Positions 1 to 13,996 of a stretch of DNA of 64,000 bases are shown here, piece after piece; position 1 is the first letter of the stretch; the number at the start of each line of letters is the position of its first letter. This stretch comes from Liolophura sinensis. Lineage: Eukaryota > Mollusca > Polyplacophora > Chitonida > Chitonidae. The notes beneath the pieces are model-generated. The model saw only the letters and a list, made by a program, of their open reading frames with translations. It was not told where the DNA came from and ran no database searches. The DNA lies in contig NW_027017957.1 in the NCBI RefSeq assembly GCF_032854445.1, forward strand, positions 248,001 through 312,000, written 5' to 3'. The translations under genes were made by a program, and so were the position numbers.

Positions 1-1569
1 TAGGTGATACGCTTCTAAAATTAAAACAGAGCTTATTGAATATGCATTACGATCTGTGTGTATGCCTAAATTCCTCAAAGCTATAGCATACATGCGAGGT
101 TGAAAAAAAGCAGTCCTGTCAAAATGGAAAGAAGATCTCCATATTAGTTTACGTGCGCGAAGCTCTCCACGACGTGTTACAGCATAAGCTCATGCACTAC
201 TACCTTCAGTCGTGGGTAATGACTACTGTGATATTTGTATTTGTGACATTCTCTGGTGTTTGCCATAAGGAAGAGATAGCGAGGCCAAAAAAAATGGTCA
301 TTTGGGTTAGTATACGGCAAGTTCTGCCACTGCACTGGCTTAAATCATCCTTATATCGGTTCAAAAGTGTGGTTTTATTTCTACACCGATCGTCACTTAT
401 TTGTGTTGTGTTTAAGTGTCATCTAGCGTCCAGTTTCCAATGTGTACATGTATCGGTGATTTCTGAGGAGAGAAGCTAACGTAATGAAATACAGCGATCA
501 CGAAAACAGATAATGCTCAGAAACACTGTAGATTTATACTATACTGCTATAGTCCATACTATACTATGAACGAAAGGGCTGTTGTGCATGTATACAGAAA
601 TATTTCGACAGGTAAAATTAGGCGTAAGCCAAGTTACCATAGAATGAAATAATATGGCAACCCCTGCTATCTAAACAATATGAAAAGGTAAAGTTGTCAG
701 TGAGTGAGTTAATGGAATAAACCCAGTAGGCCTACAGGTTGAGGTGTAATTAATAAATGTAGGCCTATGACCGTCATTTAGATTCATTTCTAGTGAGGAA
801 GAGCTGAAATAATTAATTTATTCTAGAATGTCATGACAAGTCGTAATTCTGGGCAATCGACATGTACTTACATATACTTGTAGTCTTATATGTAACTGCA
901 AGAATCTCTGTAGGTCTATATAAGCCTGTGCATGTATGCACATGCATGTCTTCGATTTTCTCAACCCGTTTCACTCAGTCAACTTCAAAATTTCCAGGTG
1001 TACGTATTGCTGGGGACCCCAAATAGCGAATGTGTACTGCGGTAGACTCTCTTGGAAAAGTAGGGAGTAGCGCACTACCTGTATCTGTAGCACTGCTTCA
1101 CCCCTTGGGTTACTGCCCAATAATTGATCTTCTTAATTGCATGAATACCAACATTATTATACAAAGTTTTTCATGGTCCGTTGAAGAAACTATCTTTTAA
1201 ATTAAGGAATGATCTGTGAATTACGTTTGCTATAAGTGATGAACATTTGAATATAATCCTGAAAAGATCGAAAAAGGTTGACAGATTTTACACGTATTTT
1301 ATGTGTCCTTGCCATATTTGTACTGTTGAGATACAACTACACAATGTAAGGACCAAAGCATGTATTACGATATGTTGCCTTATACGGCAGTGGTACAAAT
1401 AACGAAGATTTTCATGTTCACGCTAACCCAACAAAAAGAAATGATAATGACTTGGTTGCCCAAATAAATTTGAGAAAATATAAACAATCTTACAATATAT
1501 CATAATATGACGTTCTGGTGCAATGCACCCTCTTTAAAGTCATGTCATAATGAGGTGTGGCAGGGCCCT
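1..1569. other. no gene seen
   Basis: AT-rich sequence with only short chance open frames and no splice-bounded exon that I could support on either strand. No family match was recognised. Confidence 0.5.
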
Positions 1570-1582
1570 CCATTACAGACAG

Positions 1583-1940
1583 ACCGGCCCGGATAGCACA
1601 GATGGTAGAGAGCCCGCTTCGGGACTGGTAGATCCAGGATCAATCCTTAATCGAGTCACACCTAAGACTTTAAAAGAGGAAGTTGTAAATTGGCGTTCAG
1701 CATGAAGGGATAGTGCAACGACTGGTTGACCCGTATCAATATAAAGGGCGGGGCGGCTTACTTGCCTTCGGTAAGTCGTCTCAGTGAAGCAGCACTAAAT
1801 AAAAGAGTGGTGGAAATCCGTCCTGCAGCAAGGAGGCACATTACACGTACATGCACCCTAATGATTCCTTCGTCGTCAAAAGACTGAAAAATTGTTGAGT
1901 ACGTCGTTGAACCCCAAGCACTCACTCACCCACTCACTCA
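1583..1940 (+). mobile_element. SINE, V-SINE/RUDI-like, full length
   Basis: A tRNA-like head (ggcccggatagcacagatgg, then a degenerate B box) leads into a body with 'ccttcggtaagtcgtctcag' and 'aggaggcacattac', and ends in CACTCACT repeats. The copy is flanked by a perfect 13-bp duplication, CCATTACAGACAG, at 1570-1582 and 1941-1953. This marks it as a retroposed insertion in + orientation. The family name rests on memory of molluscan V-SINEs. Confidence 0.85.
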
Positions 1941-1953
1941 CCATTACAGACAG

Positions 1954-4900
1954 GATAACTGATAAGCTCTTTGTGGGTGGAGAAGACCAATGCATTGTAC
2001 CAGGAGACAACTGGTCATCAGTTACAAGAAAAATAAATATAGAACAAGAGCAATAGACCTATTTCACAATCTTTGGGCTCTAGTTATCTTCTATTGTTTT
2101 GTATTATATTGACATGTAATCGCGCTCGCGCCCATGTAGCATGATTAACGGCTGTCCAGGACATGAACCCTGCGGGAATCTTTAGAACAACTGAACTTCT
2201 AATTCTGTCGACTTTGCTGTTCAATGGCTCTTTGTCAAGGAATGTGAAATTGGAATAATTCACTGTGTGAACACTGTTATCGAACTATGTTCCCTTTGCG
2301 GTCTCTTAAAAAGTTGTCAAGCAATAATCCTTGTCTTTCAAATATAAATTTTTGGGAAATGATGACGCCAATTGCCTTCAGATTTTCCACGCTATGATAT
2401 TCGTGCTGCACATGTATACACATAATTTTGACTCTTAACATTCAGCTTATCAGTGTGCATTCATTATTTTGTTTCATTTGTTTGACCAGTAAACCTTAGA
2501 GCGGTAAATGTGAACTGTCTTCAACACAAGCAGTGGTTACACGGGGTGTGTGACATACACTACAGAGTGTGTAGAAGACGCTTTGGACATCTCGTACAAT
2601 ATTTTGGTATAGTGAATACATTTTAATAAAGGCCTCTAAATGTATATTGATTTTAGCATTTGTCATTTTTAATAATGTTTATGCCTGCCATCTGACATTG
2701 TTCACACGTGGAAAAGGTTTTTGCAAGACTCTTGCTCTAACTTTTCTCTCCATTTGAACCAGCAGATTCCACACGATTATTATTCCTTATATCGTTCACG
2801 CGTGCGTTAGAAACAAACGGCTTTGTGGCCGTTTTATTCCTTTCCTACGAGAAAGGTCTTAAGAGAAAATAATACATTTTATTCACACAGCTTGCTCATT
2901 GTTTTGCTTAACTCCGGTCAATCAGTGGTAAGAAAGACAGTACATGTACGTCGTGTTTAGCTGATTCAACAAATCCTTGGTTAACAGAAACGTATATTAT
3001 GGGTTACATCAGTTTTTTTTTAATTTGACAGCACCCATCAGTTATTATTGTTAGGCCACATGCTTTTCGGTTCTATGTTTTATAGTTAAAATTCACGCGT
3101 TGTACGATTAGGCATTCCTAAGGCATGATCTTTGGTAATGTGTTACTGTTTATTGGGTATAGTGACATACCGTTTTGAGTAACTCGTGGACAGTGACCAG
3201 CTATTACTCACATTTCAGCGTTGTTTTACCATGACCTAAGTTTACTTAGGTCATGGCGCTAGGGTGCGTTAAAGCTGCTATCCATCTAATAATTTACATA
3301 AACACTTAGAATAAAACTCTACCTGTAAATAACAAGATGTCGGCTTTCACCGGCTATACATATGCCCATCTGTCAACTACCACACAGTCGGACCTGCTCT
3401 ATATCTTTATTTCCCATGCTGTATTATTCTGATTAATGCCTAACCCAATATAACAATACATGGCAGCGCTATAGTACCCAACACGGGTCTAATTATGTCT
3501 TTTATTAGCAATCCCATTTCATTTTTGGGCTAACTTGCCCACTCCTCAAACCAAAGGCATCTGTACTGGGTGAGCGGTATTCCTCGACGACCCCTCTCGA
3601 CAGCAACCATCAAAACGGGATCATGGAATTGTGTTACATATTGTCCACACTGACCACTGGAGATCAGTTGTGACACGTAAGTACGTTTTCGAATACCATG
3701 TTACGTATTTTGCTTTGTTCCTAAACCAAGGTGAGCGTAAACATCATCTTTGCACTGTACTAACAGTTATGAAAACATCACATTTTGACAACACTGCGTG
3801 GGTGACATGTATCGTTTTTATTTTCGATATGTACTGACAAATTATTGCTGGAAAGAGGAGGTACGTGTACATGTATATAGCGATCACTGTTTATGTGTGC
3901 TCATATCTTAAAAACTACGACGGGAACTTGAGAACTTGAGAAAGTGATGCATGCACCTTACTATATGAGAGACGTGCATAGCTTTTCATATTTAATGAAT
4001 ACCGTGAGTTTTGTTCATTCGGATTGGATGAGCTAGGGCCAGGTTTTCAGTAATTTGCTCATATCATGAAAAGTAATATGAGAAAGAATCATGAAGCTCT
4101 CAGGTTAATTTGTCCATACAATAATTCAGACCAAACCAGCTTGAAAGGTTGAATGTGTGATTAATTCTGTAAAGCTCATCGGTTGTTTGGTTGAGTGAAA
4201 TAACTGGTCTAAACATTGTGGGATTTTCCAAATCTGTTGTAAGTTTGAAAACCAGTTGTATTCGTGCCTAAAGTTTCCTGTGTTTTATTGGTTAATGTCA
4301 ATGTCTTGTGTAAAAAAACTGCGTCTGCTATTGTTCGATTTTGATACATGTACAACACTGAGTTGAGGTTCAGTATCTGGCCAACGCAAGTCGAGATTTA
4401 TCTCTCACCATGCCTCGGCATTTTCTTCTTTACATGAACGAAAAAATTTTTTGCTTGACCCCTTTAAGGCTTGGTACTGCTCCGCATTTACGTCATAAAT
4501 CTCTAGTTTATTTAATTCTTCTTTTTGGAATAATTAAAGAAGCATTTTAGTATGTCTCTCTTTACGGCTCCGTGTATACATGACATTAAAATCCAATAGT
4601 ATGTGTATTACCTGTTTTTTTTTAGTCTAAAGTTGAAGAAATTCAACCATATAGTGTGCATAAAGAGACGGCGTTTATAAACCGTAAGCATTTACTGAAA
4701 TGTTGACTGTTATGTGGTACTGAGGTAATTGTATAGGCTGCATCAAAACAGATTAGAGCAACACTCATGTAATTTACCCCATTATTATGTGCTTCAGTGC
4801 TTGTCAATCTCTTTTTTTTTTTTCATTTAACTTATTTTGCCCGAAAATTTGATGAGTTCATTTTCCGGCAAAATGGTATGATTAAAAAAAGACACCGCGT

Positions 4901-6213
4901 GGAGCATCATCTGATTAATGTTTTGTTAATTGGAGCGTGCTAAAAAGGAATTTGTTTCAACATGTGATGTGTTAGAGTTATGTCTATTAAGTAATAGGCA
5001 ATTGTCCTCGGAAACATTTTTCTGCACATTTTTCAGCTTTTATTTCGTCTTTCCTGAGTATGCCTATAAAAAGATATTAAGCACAAATTATATTGCACTG
5101 GATGGCACTTGCAATAAAAAAAAAACAATTCCTTTATCCCAGGATGCAGAGTTACCCATTTTAAACAAGATACTCAAAGTGCAACACGTCGTCCGTTTTG
5201 ATCACACTTCCTTATTTTCCGAATTTTATTAAGCCTTGTCCTTTGATAACTGCTGGAAACACACACCCACCCCCCCCCCCCCCCCTTCCCCCTCGCCCCC
5301 ATGTCCTCCCTCCAGCAGGGATTCAGGGCCCACCTATCCAACAGAATGGTACCATCTTGCCCGCCGTCGTAGTATGTTCTGCCGATCAGTCTTTGTAAAG
5401 TCATCAGAGTACCATAAGTGTCATCCCAGTAGGATAGCTTCTGAGAGGAGAGCCTCCCAGAATAATGCTTGCCAGCTTCTTAACAAACGCTATAGCAAAG
5501 TAATAAACATGGGTTTGACGTGTCACAAAATGCAACAGATCTCAATTGTTGCTCTCAATATCTCAATTGTTGCATACACTTGCTGTTTTAGACATTTTAA
5601 TCATGTATATAATGTATATTAAATATGAAGCATAAGATGACTGTGTCCATATTGCTGACTGAAATTCCCCATATTCTGTTCAGGATGAGAGTAAATACCG
5701 ATACTTGGTACTACAGCTCTCGTCGTTGCGGTCGCATCTGTGTAGACAGTGGTACTGGACCTGGAAGACATTTGTTTTGAAATCCTCTTTCTCCAAGAAA
5801 TTCGCAGATAGGATGTATTGAAGGTATAAAAGTGTTTGAACGATACAAATAAATGTGCCAGTCAATGATTACTTTTATGCTATATGTTACGTACAAAATC
5901 TAACCAAAATTGTTTATCTTAGGGGCCGAGTCAATGTTAATATGTTATTGTTTATCGAATGTAATGAACATTTTAAGTAATTTTAAAACAGTGACTCCTG
6001 ATTAATAGCAGTTATATCTTTTTACTTAATTATTTTTACACCAAGGTGTTTTAACACGATCTTTATATTTAAGCAACATTAGTTGTACAATGTACATTTT
6101 AATTTAGATGAATAAATATGAAGCCGGTAAGACGAACCACTTCAGTGAATCGTTAGTAGGGATTAGTACTCTCCAATGTTCTTACAGAATTAGAATCAGC
6201 TTCTGGCATTTGA
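1954..6213. other. non-coding stretch with homopolymer tract
   Basis: No supportable exon. A 16-base C run lies at 5270-5285 and creates artificial proline- or glycine-rich open frames on both strands. Sequence near 3130-3330 and 5930-6010 resembles pieces of the dispersed repeat seen at 10.4, 18.0 and 32.4 kb. Confidence 0.5.
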
Positions 6214-6291
6214 GGACTGAGGATTTCCGGCAGCGTCTTGTTTGCTCTAGTTGGAGTTGCGTTTATGGTTGCAGAGGTTATTTATTGCAAG
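6214..6291 (+). CDS. possible penultimate exon with one membrane segment
   Basis: The frame from 6214 to the donor at 6292 (CAAG|GTGAGT) encodes about 26 residues dominated by a hydrophobic stretch (ISGSVLFALVGVAFMVAEVI followed by YCK), typical of a transmembrane helix. A stop at 6211-6213 means the acceptor would have to be one of the weak AGs at 6213-6214 or 6220-6221. The best nearby acceptor (cttacag at 6181-6187) opens a different, cysteine-rich frame. The exon ends in phase 0 and joins in frame to the next candidate exon. The hydrophobic pattern recalls the last helix of ionotropic glutamate receptors, but no upstream exon was found, so family is unassigned. Confidence 0.35.
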
Positions 6292-6405
6292 GTGAGTAAA
6301 GAATCATATGCGCATTACGTTTTCAATAAAGTCAGTCTTGGCGATTTCCCAGTTAGCTTTGCGTCACACATCTTTGGGAAATCAATTGTTAAATGTGTTA
6401 AATAG

Positions 6406-6430
6406 GATGATGATGATGATGATGATGATG
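6406..6430 (+). repeat. (GAT)n microsatellite
   Basis: About eight GAT triplets in a row within the putative intron between the two exon candidates at 6.2 and 6.7 kb. Confidence 0.95.
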
Positions 6431-6701
6431 TTACGCAGGAGCAGTCAGTGTATTTACATGTACAATTGTTTACAGCTAGGTTATATACATTTGTCACATT
6501 TTAATGATGCCTTTCTCCAGCAACCAAAAGAATTACCCGCCATCATTTAGCTGATGTTATTTTGATAAGTGCATGTACTATACTTCTGTATTGCCGTGGT
6601 CATTCTTTATTTATGTTGCGCATCATCTGACGACATACAGTTTTGTAAATCATTTTTACATTTACTTACTAAATTGGTTTCCTTATTTTTCGTTTTTGTA
6701 G

Positions 6702-6743
6702 GAGGGTAAAAACACAAAAAAACAGGGAATGATGTCCACATGA
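6702..6743 (+). CDS. possible terminal exon (short basic C-terminus)
   Basis: A strong acceptor (tttttcgtttttgtag) precedes GAG GGT AAA and opens a 13-codon frame ending in TGA at 6741-6743. It encodes a lysine-rich tail, EGKNTKKQGMMST. Its phase-0 start matches the phase-0 end of the hydrophobic exon at 6214-6291, giving a membrane helix followed by a short cytoplasmic-type tail. No poly(A) signal stands out. The call depends on the upstream exon being real. Confidence 0.35.
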   Translation, partial: EGKNTKKQGMMST

Positions 6744-8279
6744 AGCCAACGAATGGAGCACCCTGACCGAGCTAGAAGAAACCATGGGAGCTGAGTGGAC
6801 ATACAGACGTAGATCGTCAAGTATAGTACAAAGCTAGGACCAAAACACTCCTCCAAGATCAAACAAAACGTTTGAGGGGTGAATGTTATTTAGTAAGATA
6901 AACAGCCTGTTTCTTGAGTTTTAGCCAGGGATCGTTTGTTCCTAACCACGCGGCAACCAAACTTTAAGATAATATAATGCTGTCGTCCATTCTGGTGTCT
7001 GGCTATCTGCAGTGGTAAAAGAATATGCCAAAAAAAAGGAATTTTTTCAGTTTACAGTGATACCTGCGCATTTTGTGCTGCTGTCTTTGGCATCTGGGAT
7101 TACATCTGTCTCCCACTTTATCTGTGATAATCTCTACAACTGTCCATGTAGGATACAGCTAACAGTAGAGCTGAGCTGAACTGGACGTTGTGTATTTAAT
7201 ATGAACATGCATATTCAGAAATGTCAAGATGCTGTGTAGGTTAAATTCGGTGGAGCGGTGATGTTTACCATACAATGGTGAGACTCCTCCGGTGCTTGCC
7301 TGTAATTTAAACAAAATGATGCTCTGGGGTGAATTTCTATCGATCAGTTATCAGCTTTTTTCATCATTATACAAAGCCTTTACGTATGCTTTTACACGAT
7401 TAATAACACTTATGATCGGTCGTAATAGTCTGTGAACACCTGAATGACATTTTCTCACTGTATAGATATAAGGCTGATATGGAGATGATGCTGTCTTCTC
7501 TACAGCATAGGTCGCATACTGTAGGTTATAAATACAGGTCCTGGTTTCATGAAGCGCATTAATAGCTAAGAAACTACGATGACAACGATGACAACGTATG
7601 TCATAGAGATAACAGTTGCATTTATTGCTGTTGGCTTCTTAACACTAAGTATACTTCTAGAACTTGACATATCAATTGGGCATATCGACTGAATAGTATG
7701 TGAACATCTCTCTATAATCAAACACGTCATTCTCGGAAACAGAGTAGAGAGTCTGATGTCTGCATAGATATTGTCCACATTATTTCTTCCTCAGATTCGG
7801 TAATTTCAGTAGGTTTTATATTATCCATGATCATGAAAATAACAAATGTTTGGAAAGCTCGTCATGGAAGCTTTGGTGCAACTGTAGAGAAAATGTGTTC
7901 ATCAACAATCAGTAAATCCAGTCAGATTATTATTTACATAGCTTGCTTTTTAGATATATAGTCAATGAAGAAAAAGAGATGAAAAACGGAGATAAATGTG
8001 TTGGTGTTTGGATTTTTAGAGTACTTTTAACATTACAAATTTTCTCTTGTGTTTGAGTGATTTTTCTGTGCAGTTCAAAGATATTATGGCAAACGATATT
8101 TCATGCATGTATTTATATTCAACTGTTTTGGCACCGCTTTACATGTCCAATATTCGTGTAAAGCACGAAATAATGACACGCGCATTGCAGCAACTATACG
8201 TATGTGATCGAGTTTGACTCTTTTCATATTGCACATGTTATCATCAGTTTTCGGTGTATAAATTCTGAATAGGTTAACT
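6744..8279. other. no gene seen
   Basis: AT-rich, with no splice-bounded open frames or recognisable repeats apart from the flank of the SINE that follows. Confidence 0.5.
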
Positions 8280-8545
8280 GGCCTCTGTGGCTCAGTTGGT
8301 TAGCCCGCTAGCGCAGCGTAATGACCCAGGAGTCTCTCACCAGTGCGGTCGCTGTGAGTTCAAGTTCAGCTCATGCTGGCTTCATCTCCGGCCGTATGTT
8401 GGAATGTCTTTCAGCAACCTGCGGATGGTCGTGGGTTTTCACTGGGCTCTGCCCGGTTTCTTTCCATCATAATGCTGTCCCGCCGTCGTATAAGTGAAAT
8501 ATTCTTGAGTACGGCGTAAAACACCAATCAAATAAATAAATATAT
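8280..8545 (+). mobile_element. tRNA-headed SINE, near full length
   Basis: It begins ggcctctgtggctcagttgg (an A-box-like head), has a B-box-like 'gtgagttcaagttc', and ends with the 'gagtacggcgtaaaacacc' tail and AAATA repeats. Similar flanks (ctgaatag..ttaa) before and after suggest an imperfect target duplication. The head resembles a tRNA gene but the body does not fold as one. Confidence 0.85.
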
Positions 8546-10429
8546 AACTGAATAGTTTAATCCTTGGTGACTATTGTGTGAAAGTTGTTTATTTGCCTTA
8601 GATGTGTAGATAATAAATCATATAAAAGAAATAATCATTTTATCAATGTCTATCATTTTGTTCATACATATATATGCTTGTTACGACAGATACTACTTTT
8701 TTGTGAGCTTCAGGGTTACCATAAAGACATGGAGGCACAGGGCTAGTATTTGTTACAAACCATGCGACTACATACTGGTAATATGCATGAACGAACACCT
8801 GCGTCAATCAGGTCACATCAATCCGAGGTCCTCCATTCACACATTTCGCAGAAAGCAATAATGGAGTTCTGCGAAGTAAAGCTATTTCTGTCTGTGCTTC
8901 GATCAGCATATAACTCAGTCCGACCTACTTTGTTTCGGCCTCTTTTGAAACGTGCGGATGTATGCGTATTATGTACATACGCATTTTTCTGTCAAATATA
9001 CTCGGAGAGTTTTCTTTCATGTACAGTGAGGTATGTTCAAATCCACAGCCAACTCTGACCGTACGTCGTGACTAAAACTAGGCTGTGGGTGGGGTGGTTA
9101 TGGTAAGTGTCAATTCGAGTCCAGATAGAAATAAGAGGCCTTTTTCATACTAGGTGGGTTTTAGCACACAACCCTTTATGGTGGATCAATAGACCGTCTC
9201 AGGTTTTGTAAATTTGCGCCCATGCTTTAGTCTGAACTCATACCAAAGCACATGTATCTCTACAACCTGTCCTTAACTAACACGAAGTAAATGGAACAAA
9301 GCCCACGCTACGGTGATTCGGTTTAGATATCCAGGTAGCTTAAGTACGTCTAGGGTGAACCCTCAAATGAAGAGTTTTTATGACACGCCTGTGCTTAACT
9401 ACAATTAAAATACCATGGTTTATGTGAATTATTCTGCATATGGCGAAGTTTTATATACTCAGACTGGATTGCGGTTTGAAGTGGATCGGTCTACTTCAGT
9501 GAATCACAAAGGTATTCACATGGTGTATGAGATTGAATTCCAAAAATAAACGGGTATTAGTGCTGTGCGTCTGTCTGTGCGTCTATCCTACAGTACGCGA
9601 ATGCTGGCCATCGTCGTAGAAGTGAAATATTCTTGAGTACGGCTTAAAACAGAAATCAAATAAAGAAATAATTTAAAAAAAACGAAGATATTTTTTGCAA
9701 TGACTATCAAAACATGACAACAAAGGTTTTAGATAAATTAAACTAAAAAAACACCCAGTAAATTAGAAATCACTTCATAATACAAAATGTACAATGGAAA
9801 TATATCTGGTGGAAATCAACAATTAAGGACTTAAATATGTATGTATTTTATGGTTTTCACGTACGATTGTCCCTCGTACTATTCTTCCCGGTGAGCGTCA
9901 TATTATGTTCGTATATAACAATCACAGTGTGGCATATTTGGGGAGGTACTTTGGTGTCTCTTGGACTTGATGTTTGCAAGTGTGTTTATTTATTTTTTAC
10001 TGGTAAAAGTACAGGCAGGTTTATGGTTAGAGGAAATATGGTTTAAACCACTCGGAAATAAACCACTCGCGACAGCTACATGTTTATTTGACACACGTTA
10101 GGCCATCCCAGTGGCCATGTTAGTTAATACTTCAGGAATCTGAACTTAACACACAGCTACAAAATGGACCCATCGGATTTCCGTGGAAACACAGGAAGTG
10201 ATATGTGCATGTTAACTCTGCACAATAGTTTAAGCCAAGACTATTTGCCAACACATGTCAATGGTTTGCACACTTTCAAAATTCGTTAAACTCTTCCCTT
10301 GGATTGCAATACGTTTGTTATCTGAATATCTATCGTTGGCTTGTTTTCCTAAGACACTGAAGGAAATGATTCATAGAAATATAGTGTAGTGTGTGAATAT
10401 TAAATTAAGCCCAAACCTTTGAAAACTGA

Positions 10430-10800
10430 TGACTGCTTCTCCCTTACATATCACCACCTTTATTTTGTAACTATCTGATATTTCTGATGAACGCTTTTAG
10501 AATTTTGTATGCTAGGCTATTTTGGACATGTTTCTTGAATGTTTATTTTAATGTGATGACAACATAGCATTTTGAGTAATCACAGACCAGTAACTTCTAA
10601 TAAATCGCAGACGTCATTGCGTTTTTCTTACTTTTCTACGTGTATGTTTCGGTAAAGGTCTTAGCAATTGTGTAGTTGCTACTATTTAAGCTTTTTGTGA
10701 ACAGCTAGAAATAAAATCCTAACTGAGGTAAGTTGACAAGAGGCCGGATTTCACAGGTTGACCATTTGCAAAGAATCACATCGTCGTTCCTGTTCTCAAT
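10430..10800 (-). repeat. dispersed repeat family copy
   Basis: It shares blocks with 18000-18150 and 32340-32770: 'gttgctactat', 'ataaaaccctaactgaggt' and 'gttgacaagaggccg'. Another block ('gtgatgacaacat..cattttgagtaat') recurs, in the opposite orientation, near 20.4, 26.75, 28.08 and 44.2 kb. No coding capacity is evident. It is possibly a piece of a decayed retroelement. Confidence 0.55.
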
Positions 10801-12878
10801 TTATGCTGTAGTCATCTTGAGTACGGCGTAAATGATCATTTAAATAAGTAAATAAATATATTGCTATTATCGACTTGGAACAGCCCTTCCAGATAGCAAT
10901 CTTCTTTTTAACTGAGACATATTCCGCTAAACCCTATTATACTTGTATATGCATCGTGTTGAATCAGATCCACACGTTGAATAGGCCGATAGGAACAATT
11001 ACAATCAAAACTAAGATACTGCACATAGTATCATTAACGATAATTTATGAAGTAGAATGATACATGATCTTTATATCATAATTGCTGCGCCAGAATCATT
11101 CTTTGCGTCATTATTTAAACTGCTGAGCTATTCTCTGTAAATGCATCCGTCCTATTTTTTTGCTTTATATATTTTCGTAGCTCTTCGGTCGCAAAAATAC
11201 AGAGTTTTTGTTCAAAATCTCTGTTGTTCACAAAGAAGGGTTAATCACAACCATACTTCGTAACTGACAAACTAGGCGATACACGCTGGTAAAGTCCACA
11301 CAATGAGATTGCAGAGTTGGTTATAGCTGGAAACAAATTTTTTCGAAACCAAGAATGAGCATACTTTCTTGGGAATCTGATTGAGAACATATAGTACATA
11401 TAATAACAATAATTTCATTACCAATGATCTTTAGTATATAATGAGTTCATATGAGCGTGGTCCATTCTCTCACAGAAAGGCACGTCGTTTTAGAGCCAGT
11501 AGTTTAAGCATGGAATCCCCTATAACTGATGAAAAACAATGCATTCGTTGACTTGGGTTACTTGACCACAGGTTACCTTGTACCGTAATCTGGAACTCAC
11601 TCTGTGACTTGTGATAACCTGTGTTGTGAAAGCAATCGACACAGTAATAGCTAATGGAGTGTGACTATTTTGAGGAACGTTTTACTTTGTTCATGTGATA
11701 ATAAATCAGTGTATATCCGAGCAGATTTATATATCTCGCAGCAGATCATCTACAAGTACTAACATATGATAAGGTCTCCAGCGTACCATTGCGCGCTATA
11801 CTCTTGAGTGACCTACATTCAGAATGTGCTGAATTTAAGCGATGTGTTCTGAGGACAGACGGTATGACGAGTTACGTACATACAGACACAGTAAAACACA
11901 ACATAGAACGTGAGGGAGAGTCACCTAGTATTTTCTCTCGGCCTCAGAATGTCAAAACGCAGAATGCTATTGGGAATTCCAGTACGTGTCAACACTCATA
12001 TCAGCAATGGCTGGCTACACAACAAAGTTAACGAACCCTACAGTTGTCAATTTTTAGTCTGGCTTCATGGTTTTGGCGATTGATCTTCGTTTAGGAAATA
12101 GCCTATGCTATGCTATGTCTGGAGTCGTGACAGCACAGTTTTGTATTGTTAAAACGACCACCCAAACAAAGCGTTACACAACCTCTCTGCGAGCACATAT
12201 TTATTCAACAATGAAATAACTAAAGGCAACATCCTAACACACAGGGGTAATGTTCATGCTGTCTTCCTCTCCGATCGTAAGTGGGAAGGTATAATGATTT
12301 GGATGAAATTACAACTACTTTGGCGGTTCTGTGTTGTTGCCAATTGACGATATGTCCCAAGACGACAATCGATTTGTTGCTTTCTTTCCAAGCGTCTGGT
12401 TCAAGTTTGACCAGCATGTCTGTGAGCGTAGACAGGCCTGCCCTAAGTACTGATCATCTATGGCGTTATCGGTATTAGCCTTTGACAAAACAGCCACAAC
12501 CAGCCGAATTTAAGAAATAAAGCTAGGTCACCGTCAGCTGAGTATTTGGAGCCTTCTCCAGTCCTGACAAATGACCTTCCCATTATTTTGGGTCAGGCAG
12601 ATAATGTGACATACCGTACAAGGCTAAACGATGTCTGGAAAAATCTGTCCCACTTTGCCTAATCCGCCATGTTTTTCTGTGGTAATACACCACACCCAAA
12701 GCTAAGTCAGGCGCCTTTTATTTATTTATAAATGCGTGTTTGGAGCTTTTCGGGTTTGTACTTTCCAACTAACCTGTAAATTGCTCGCTGGGATTACACT
12801 TTACAATGTATCTGTTGACACTATTTAAACAAGTATATATTGTAACGGCCTATGTATTAAGATGTGATACTCCAGTAA

Positions 12879-12881
<3 letters not shown>

Positions 12882-12941
<60 letters not shown>
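12882..12941. repeat. (AT)n microsatellite, about 60 bp
   Basis: An uninterrupted run of alternating A and T. It creates an artificial Ile-Tyr open frame and is not coding. Confidence 0.97.
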
Positions 12942-12943
<2 letters not shown>

Positions 12944-13996
12944 ACACATTTTACAGCAATGAATATGGGTCATGGGATATCCCAATATTCATTTATGTCC
13001 ATAATACTGATGTGCAAGTTATTCGTCATATCGACGGGTTTATCATTTGTGTTTGGTGTTTGAACAGAATAAATAGCTATTGTTTTAACCTAGTTGAGAC
13101 ACATTCCAAGTGCTAGTTTTAATTAAGCATCGAATCCGGCATTCATATACAATGTATCATTCATCTATCAACAAAGGACATACCAGATATATAATGATAA
13201 GTAATTTTAATGATAAGAGGGAACCGACACCAAATAAAACTAAATACATGATAAAGAGAGGGAGTAAACTGTCCGTCACAAGGAATATTATCCAACCACG
13301 GTATCTTTATCATATAATTCGAAAGTCCTTCAGTATTATCTACTGTAAATACATTTAAATCGTACCTTCATTGACAACATTGGAATAAATATCACCAGAG
13401 CTTTCGACTATAAACACTGAAAGGTTAACTGGGAAAGATAACATAAAATCTGCTTTAACAAAACAACGCAACTGAAAACCAGCAGGTAACTTTCGAAAGC
13501 ACATTTTGTAGACATTTGGACATTAAGTCTGTCACTTTATTTACATCCAAAAAATGATATAGGGTACAGCTATCGCACAAAAAATTGAAAAAAATTCTAT
13601 AAAGTTTTGAAAGCCCGGGAGATGAAGTTCAGCATTGGCACTGACGGGCAATTTACTCCAAAGAGCCATGTTGTATAAGCCCTTATTAACTTGGTCAATC
13701 ACTAGTGCTACAATTGTCACGTGGTAATTGTCTATCACGTCAAAAAAACCTATTAGATCTCGATTGTAGTGTGTATTTTTTATAGTGGATATACAAATAT
13801 CGATGCAATAAATTCGATTTTGCGTTTAGTTTATGTGTTAAACCGAAGTATTTTGGGCCACACATTTCTGAACTATGAATATTCTTGAGTACGCGTAAAA
13901 CACAAATCAAATATATAAATAAATACATTTTTGAACAATGAACTGATAACGGCTGCCCGTGTCACAAGTACCTGTTAGTCAGGATAGTGGAGTAAC

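Larger units (their letters stand above)
8546..13996. other. non-coding stretch with SINE remnants
   Basis: No supportable gene. Tail-only SINE remnants sit near 9600-9672, 10803-10857 and 13875-13925, recognised by 'attcttgagtacg..gtaaaac' and AAATA runs. The rest is AT-rich and unassigned. Confidence 0.5.

Noticed and set aside
5174-5622. Proline- and glycine-rich open frames on both strands
   Set aside because: Produced by a 16-base C run; no splice context, no domain.
8280-8350. tRNA gene-like sequence with A and B boxes
   Set aside because: It is the tRNA-derived head of a SINE; the same head occurs in several other copies with tail and target duplications.
12806-13063. Open frame with Ile-Tyr repeats
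   Set aside because: Translation of an (AT)n microsatellite.
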